From CAG-791 sp002392385 (lineage in GTDB: Bacteria; Bacillota; Clostridia; Lachnospirales; Lachnospiraceae), in assembly GCA_946616295.1 (NCBI GenBank), contig CAMOIU010000077.1:1-9773 (forward strand): a DNA stretch of 9,773 nucleotides, in the 5' to 3' direction. The translations under genes were made by a program, and so were the position numbers. Numbering within the stretch: the stretch's first letter is position 1; every line of letters starts with the position of its first letter. The notes under the pieces are model-generated. The model saw nothing but the letters and a program-made list of their open reading frames with translations. It did no database searches and had not been told where the DNA came from. Shown piece by piece: positions 6,801 through 9,773 of this stretch.

Positions 6801-7708
6801 AAATAGTTCTCGCGGAGATTGTCAGCCAATGTGGCGCACTGCACATAGGCCAGCTTTTCATCCGTGCCGAACTCCGGCACGATTGCCTCGATGATCCTCT
6901 CCCTGATACCGGAATCCTTGTCCAGCAGCAGAATGACATCGTGTGTCACGATATCTCCCTCCGCATAGCCTCCCGCGAAGGGGCCGCCTTCTTCCGTGAG
7001 GACATCGGTCCGGGAGCCGGCTCTCATCGCGCTGCCGAGACGGAGCGTATAGTTCAGATTGGAGGCCTTTTTAAAGAGACCGCGTCGTCCCGCTGCCGGA
7101 CGGACTACATAGCCGATACCGTTCTGTCTGTAGAAACGGATCCGTTCGGCAGCTCTGCGCTCTCCGTCCGTGAGTTCCGGGGAGTCTGCCTGCAGGATCC
7201 TGTCCACAGTCTCCGCGCTGCAGGATCCGCCGACCAGAGGGGCGATACCGTCGTCCGAAACGACGACATTGGCCTTCACACCGCAGTAGCTGCGATAGCG
7301 GGCTGCGGCGGCGAGACTCTGCCGGAGCGTCCTAAAGATCATATCATTGTTTTCTTTATAGACCGGTATACTGATCGTGACCGGAAGCAGCTCCTCCCGC
7401 GGGACCTCCCTGCGGACGGTGTTCATGTAGTATTTGCGGTTGATCCCGATCTCACCGGAAAGGATCCCGCAGACAGACGGCTGCAGGGACCACAGCAGGT
7501 CAGCCGTATAGTACAGGGGATAGATGAAGAAGATGAAGGAGAGGAAGAGACGGAAGGCAAGACGGAGAGAGAAACCGTAGGCGATGAGGAGGCCGCCGTG
7601 CGCGACGGCATCCAGAATGAGCACCAGGACATACAGCCAGACACTGCAGGCCCGGTTTCCCATTGCCTCCGGTATTCTACGTCGTTTCTGTCCCTGTCCT
7701 TTTCTCAT
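3881..7708 (-). CDS. GT2 polysaccharide synthase fused to membrane Ser/Thr kinase and propeller
   Basis: The 1275-residue protein has two modules. After two N-terminal membrane helices (about 22-73) comes a family 2 glycosyltransferase domain: TISIPVYKEN (111-120), SDDG (151), DKD (263-265), VGHNVFLRR (332-340), SEDYD (355-359) and QYRYAYG (396-402, a variant of QxxRW). Several membrane helices follow (about 424-598), as in processive cellulose-synthase-like enzymes that make and export a glycan. The kinase domain (about 685-925) has HRDIKPQN (807-814), DFG (827-829), SPE and SDLYSLG. However, Arg719 sits at the usual Lys position and no glycine loop is visible. A helix at about 937-957, preceded by RKRR, leads to a GY stalk (969-982) and an outer propeller (about 1008-1275, DUF5050/TolB-like). 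It starts 6 bases after the lipoprotein stop with only a weak GGAG, so coupling is likely. The sugar substrate is unknown. Kinase-controlled synthesis is an inference. Confidence 0.95.
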   Translation of the reverse strand: MRKGQGQKRRRIPEAMGNRACSVWLYVLVLILDAVAHGGLLIAYGFSLRLAFRLFLSFIFFIYPLYYTADLLWSLQPSVCGILSGEIGINRKYYMNTVRREVPREELLPVTISIPVYKENNDMIFRTLRQSLAAAARYRSYCGVKANVVVSDDGIAPLVGGSCSAETVDRILQADSPELTDGERRAAERIRFYRQNGIGYVVRPAAGRRGLFKKASNLNYTLRLGSAMRAGSRTDVLTEEGGPFAGGYAEGDIVTHDVILLLDKDSGIRERIIEAIVPEFGTDEKLAYVQCATLADNLRENYFTGTTGRQVNNLFHNIWPCKALQGFFVPLVGHNVFLRRDILEKCGNWSENRVSEDYDKALCFYSMGYHGKYAQLRGLEFTESASRTFTEETGKQYRYAYGLFEMIFDGTVSRSRIRGCDRLYMLMYFCSVINQVLLFPTVLIECYFGNIHLLWAGFLLCMFCFILPPSFRGIWMRRRLPEGIPETVPYTLMIAVSFIGHSYSFLAGACRYLLNKIHPITVPFAATSVDDLRYSFSEGLRELLNYMKLNPLFPVIAFLCLDRGVFLMTRKGLETATTFTYGYILFCAVLVPVLMTPQLYAGWFRKPARTMKREVNGMSQRTAGLPGRGTASAGTGSLSGTMSPRILEPEAPAASGGDDAELFLQAYRESLRELIPQEKLPEELLALYEIESCLRKDPEGRKALYVLRSKEDGKAVLLRVTQNNTEEDAIEEARLLERLDHPGIPKVLDAFERDGKHYLVREYVEGRTLYDVVTGKGVLTAQDVLGIALKIGEILRYLHGQTPPVIHRDIKPQNIIVARDGSIHLIDFGIAREHKQQRRQDTTVILTLDYASPEQYGFEQTTPLSDLYSLGVVLLFLSTGGTVRTDLEAQIVNNRLRELIEQCIAFNPKARIRSADELCAFIRRDDSARAAGRKRRAAAAGLAAAILLLSGVSYGAGYLTERDSSEKHGYDRGYTAGYTEGYASRPVFQRIDAASEEVRGAVSANMSVPGGAFAAENEGLLFFSGDGGIWSMTLGGTDLRPLVKDRNAHGLSCADGWLYYTAGRRLRQSGIYTADRNVLMEGTDGELYISGRDFYLLTEDGLLRLDPREGTTSPLLGLEDCAALHTDSKYLYYISGKDRSLYRCDHSGRQVSMLLEGPCRSFCPLGSDLLCCVGPDSAGMLVRLSPETGETEALTESEAEMLNVTDSGIFFLDPSDAAIIRCSEDGRIHRRITANRAVDFNLAGSWVFYHNAEDSGRLWCVRTDGSNDHPLYTGR
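5855..5871 (-). promoter_or_regulatory. Internal Shine-Dalgarno and ATG at the GT-kinase junction
   Basis: Inside the synthase-kinase gene, GGGAGGT (5865-5871) lies 7 bases before an in-frame ATG (5855-5857), which is residue 618. The site falls exactly in the poorly conserved linker between the last glycosyltransferase membrane helix and the kinase. Initiation here would give a free 658-residue receptor kinase with cytosolic kinase, one membrane helix and propeller. No other internal ATG near the junction has such a site. Whether it is used in vivo cannot be seen. Confidence 0.65.
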
Positions 7709-7714
7709 ATCAGT

Positions 7715-8992
7715 TTACTGCTCCGGACTGTCCTCAAAGGGGTTGATGCCCAGCTCGGCAAAAGCGAGCCAGCATGTCGCCGCGATACTTCGGGTATTGT
7801 TGTACTCCCACAGCTGGTCAGTGCCGTCAATGACAAAGCCGGTGGAAACACCGTCTCTGTCGGCTGCCGGTATACAGCCGTCTCTGTCCGTCTGCGTCTT
7901 CAGATAGGCCATGACCGCGTTGAATTTGTCCCAGCTCTCCATGCGCTTGTAGCATATCGCCATCTGGGCTGTCCCTTCATTCCAGATCCCGTCCAGGTCA
8001 CCGGCGCTGAAATCAAATCCCGCACCGACCGACATTCTTTCCTCCACAAAGGAAAGAACACCATACGCATCCTCCAGATCCTCCGGAAAAGCCAGCACAG
8101 ACAGAGTGTTGGCATCCAGAGGGATGACGCCTTTACTGATCGTGCGGCCGTCCTCCCGTGTCCCCGTATAGAAGCAGCCAAGCTCCGGATCATACATGGA
8201 GAGGACGAACTGCCTGGCATACACGGCCCCGGCCCTGTATTCCCGGGCTCGGTCCGGGTCACAGTCCGCGATCTCCCGGGCCAGTGCGTTCAGGGCACAG
8301 GCCAGCACAATGTTATGCTCTGTGGACTGGTAGCTGATCCTGGTCTGCGACTCGTCCCAGCCCTCGTATCCCGCCGTGAAGCCTCCCTCTTCGGAGCGCA
8401 GCGTGAGCAGGAAATCCGCGGCCCGGACTGCTGCCGCCAGATACTCCGCCTGCTTCTGGGGAGAAGCGGTCCGCGCGGCTGTGCACAGGGCCAGGACCGT
8501 CCAGGCCACATTTCCCGTAGAGGTGGATACCGTATAGTTCTCCTCCTGCCATTTTCCGTCCTCCCAGAATCCCGGGAGACGGATACTCACATTGCCGGGC
8601 GTGAGGGTCCTGCCGGAGTCACTGCGCGGATCCCCCGCAATATAGACATTCCTGAGACGCCCGTCTTGAAAGGCCCTGTCGTGAGACTGGGCAAAGACTA
8701 TGGCATCCGCTATCATTTCTGCCTGTCCCGCCGCGCCTGCCCGGGACAGAAGGATGACAGCCAGTGCGTTATCATACAGATATGCATACTCCGAAGCCTT
8801 CTCGCGCTGCTCAGAGCCCGCGATAAAGCCTCCCCTGGCCTCCGCCTCCGCGGCGATATAAGCGGCTGCCGCAGACCTTGCCGCGATCTCCGGGGAGATG
8901 GGGACAGAATCCACAGTGCGTGAGCACCCCGCCGCCAGGGTCAGGATCATCCAGAAGAGCAGGATCTTCAAGGTTACAGTCCTTTTACCCAT
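7715..8992 (-). CDS. Lipoprotein with six-hairpin glycosidase-like fold
   Basis: The 425-residue protein begins with a lipoprotein signal peptide (KR, hydrophobic core, lipobox LAAGC, Cys23). The rest is helical, with the repeating pattern of (alpha/alpha)6-barrel, six-hairpin glycosidase-like proteins: YLYDNALAVI (71-80), GNVAWTVLAL (160-169), STEHNIVLACALNAL (223-237), PLDANTLSVLAF (291-302), GIWNEGTAQMA (335-345) and a C-terminal TCWLAFAELGINPF. From memory, the STEHNI family is found with cellulose-synthase-like glycosyltransferases. Whether it is a hydrolase, a lyase or only glycan-binding is not settled, and I cannot assign catalytic residues. It would sit on the outer face of the membrane. 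AAAGGAGGT lies 4-5 bases before the ATG. The next gene follows after a 6-base gap, so co-transcription with the synthase is near certain. A role in trimming or releasing the synthase product is inferred. Confidence 0.93.
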   Translation of the reverse strand: MGKRTVTLKILLFWMILTLAAGCSRTVDSVPISPEIAARSAAAAYIAAEAEARGGFIAGSEQREKASEYAYLYDNALAVILLSRAGAAGQAEMIADAIVFAQSHDRAFQDGRLRNVYIAGDPRSDSGRTLTPGNVSIRLPGFWEDGKWQEENYTVSTSTGNVAWTVLALCTAARTASPQKQAEYLAAAVRAADFLLTLRSEEGGFTAGYEGWDESQTRISYQSTEHNIVLACALNALAREIADCDPDRAREYRAGAVYARQFVLSMYDPELGCFYTGTREDGRTISKGVIPLDANTLSVLAFPEDLEDAYGVLSFVEERMSVGAGFDFSAGDLDGIWNEGTAQMAICYKRMESWDKFNAVMAYLKTQTDRDGCIPAADRDGVSTGFVIDGTDQLWEYNNTRSIAATCWLAFAELGINPFEDSPEQ

Positions 8993-9033
8993 TCTGACCT
9001 CCTTTCACAGCCCGGCTTCCTGCTTCCTATACA

Positions 9034-9042
9034 CTTATACCA
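9034..9042 (-). promoter_or_regulatory. Weak candidate promoter before the glycosidase-like gene
   Basis: The 94 bp gap between regulator and lipoprotein contains TGGTATAAG, an extended -10-like sequence, with no good -35 box. It could give a secondary promoter for the synthase genes, independent of the regulator gene. There is no terminator in this gap, so read-through from the regulator is expected anyway. Confidence 0.2.
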
Positions 9043-9086
9043 CCTCCGCGTCTCTCTCTTGTCTGCGCGAAGCATACACATGTACC

Positions 9087-9539
9087 TCATTCTTCCTCTG
9101 TTCCGTCGTCCAGAGGCTGCAGCCCCACCGACAGCATAAAAGAATACGTCTTCTCGATATCATATCCGTGGTTGATCGCGAAGATCACGGCTGCATCCCT
9201 CTTGATCAGCGCATGCAGAGCCCCGCACTGCGTCACCGACAGCATCCTCTGCGTCGTCTTCAGGTCCAGCGACATGGCCAGGGCGATCAGCAGATAATAA
9301 TCCCGCCTTCCCTTCCTCCGCCCCTCCATGAGCTGATATCCATAAACACGCGACAGATTAGCCTTCCGGATGACATCACTCTTCTTCATCCCTGTTTCCC
9401 TGAGAAGACCATCAAAGAAAGAACGGACATCCTCATTCAGATACTCCGCCCAATCCTCCGGAAAACTGTCCCCCTTCAACACCTCCTGCATATGCTTCGT
9501 GTCCAGGGTCCTCTTCCTGCTGTCTTCAGAATTCTGCAT
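9087..9539 (-). CDS. Small helix-turn-helix regulator
   Basis: The 150-residue protein has a short charged N-terminus and then a helix-turn-helix core. FFDGLLRETGMKKSDVIRKA (41-60) and NLSRVYGYQLMEGRRKG (61-77) would form the DNA-binding pair. IALAMSLDLKTTQRML (85-100) gives the following helices typical of XRE-like proteins. The C-terminal part (RDAAVIFAINHGYDIEKTYSFMLSVGLQPL) matches, from memory, a Clostridial HTH family often encoded beside Ser/Thr kinases. The start is supported by GGAGGT (9549-9554), 9 bases before the ATG. It is the first gene of the operon, so it probably controls its own promoter and the synthase-kinase genes. Whether it is a repressor or activator, and whether the kinase phosphorylates it, cannot be read from the sequence. 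Confidence 0.9.
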   Translation of the reverse strand: MQNSEDSRKRTLDTKHMQEVLKGDSFPEDWAEYLNEDVRSFFDGLLRETGMKKSDVIRKANLSRVYGYQLMEGRRKGRRDYYLLIALAMSLDLKTTQRMLSVTQCGALHALIKRDAAVIFAINHGYDIEKTYSFMLSVGLQPLDDGTEEE

Positions 9540-9604
9540 TATCTTTCGACCTCCATCTATATATCAACAAAATAGTGCATGCCATAAAACGAAATCACAT
9601 TAAT

Positions 9605-9633
9605 ATCATACCCTGTTTCTGGATTGCGGTAAA
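9605..9633 (-). promoter_or_regulatory. Sigma70-like promoter of the operon
   Basis: On the minus strand, TTTACC (9628-9633) and TATGAT (9605-9610) are separated by exactly 17 bases. The region around it is clearly richer in A+T than the genes. Transcription would start about 60 bases upstream of the regulator ATG. The -35 box lies only about 8 bases from the flanking repeat. Confidence 0.6.
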
Positions 9634-9640
9634 CAAGACG

Positions 9641-9690
9641 AGGCTCACACAGGGGAGGCTCACACAGGGGACGGTTCCTTGTGAGAGCCT
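9641..9690 (+). repeat. CACACAGGGGACGGTTC hairpin repeat, right copy 1
   Basis: A 15-base unit, AGGCTCACACAGGGG, occurs twice in tandem (9641-9655 and 9656-9670). It then runs into ACGGTTCCT and a closing arm TGTGAGAGCCT (9680-9690) that pairs with AGGCTCACA (9656-9664) apart from two extra bases. It has the same tandem-head architecture as the left copy, in inverted orientation. No T-run follows. Confidence 0.8.
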
Positions 9691-9718
9691 ATGTTTCCGC
9701 CGTTCAGGGGCGATTTGG

Positions 9719-9761
9719 GGCAGTTCTCACACAGGGGACGGTTCTGTGTGTGAGAACTGCC
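9719..9761 (+). repeat. Long hairpin repeat with the same core, right copy 2
   Basis: GGCAGTTCTCACACA (9719-9733) pairs with the closing arm ending GAGAACTGCC (9745-9761), giving a 15 bp stem with a two-base bulge around a GGGGACGGTTC loop. The loop is the conserved part and the stem differs from the other copies, as expected for hairpin elements under structural rather than sequence constraint. Confidence 0.8.
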
Positions 9762-9773
9762 ATAATGAAAAAA

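Noticed and set aside
7661..7670. Alternative start of the synthase-kinase at Met16
   Set aside because: GGAGG lies only 2 bases before this ATG, too close for normal initiation. The ATG ending at 7708 keeps the coupled 6-base gap.
6707..8923. A 738-codon open frame on the plus strand
   Set aside because: It lies antisense across the glycosyltransferase and lipoprotein genes, which have clear family motifs and start sites. Its protein shows no domain pattern.

Overview
The window looks like chromosomal DNA from a Gram-positive Clostridia-type Firmicute, possibly a Lachnospiraceae-like gut or anaerobic bacterium. The reasons are strong GGAGG-type ribosome binding sites, two lipobox lipoproteins, PknB-like membrane kinases carrying DUF5050/TolB-like propeller ectodomains, and a G+C content that looks moderately high by eye. 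The family assignment is an inference. All five genes read leftward on the minus strand. No tRNA, rRNA, transposase or CRISPR array is visible.

Layout, in transcription order (right to left). Positions 9641-9761 hold short hairpin-forming repeats with the core CACACAGGGGACGGTTC. A sigma70-like promoter (9605-9633) leads into a small HTH regulator (9087-9539). A lipoprotein with a six-hairpin glycosidase-like fold follows (7715-8992), and then a 1275-residue membrane protein (3881-7708). That protein joins a processive GT2 glycosyltransferase, a Ser/Thr protein kinase, a transmembrane helix, a GY-rich stalk and an outer propeller. The last gene of the run (2348-3874) is a reduced paralogue of the kinase half: a half-kinase, a transmembrane helix, a GY stalk and a propeller. 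A strong intrinsic terminator (2278-2320) ends this unit. A separate gene (515-2128) encodes a large lipoprotein with TPR-like repeats and a C-terminal beta domain, preceded by an operator-like dyad. The CACACAGGGGACGGTTC repeats reappear, inverted, directly after its stop codon. The left edge (32-387) is an array of seven 52-53 bp tandem repeats whose minus-strand transcript could fold into a row of hairpins.

How the genes may work together (inference): the GT2 module would make and export a surface polysaccharide, the lipoprotein hydrolase-like protein would trim or edit it outside the membrane, and the kinase with its propeller ectodomain would sense the envelope or the product and couple that to synthesis. 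The half-kinase paralogue may be a co-receptor or regulator. The GT and kinase lie in one reading frame, but a textbook ribosome binding site and ATG sit exactly at their junction. The locus may therefore yield both a fused synthase-kinase and a free receptor kinase. This junction and the inverted repeats that tightly bracket the five genes are the most interesting features here.
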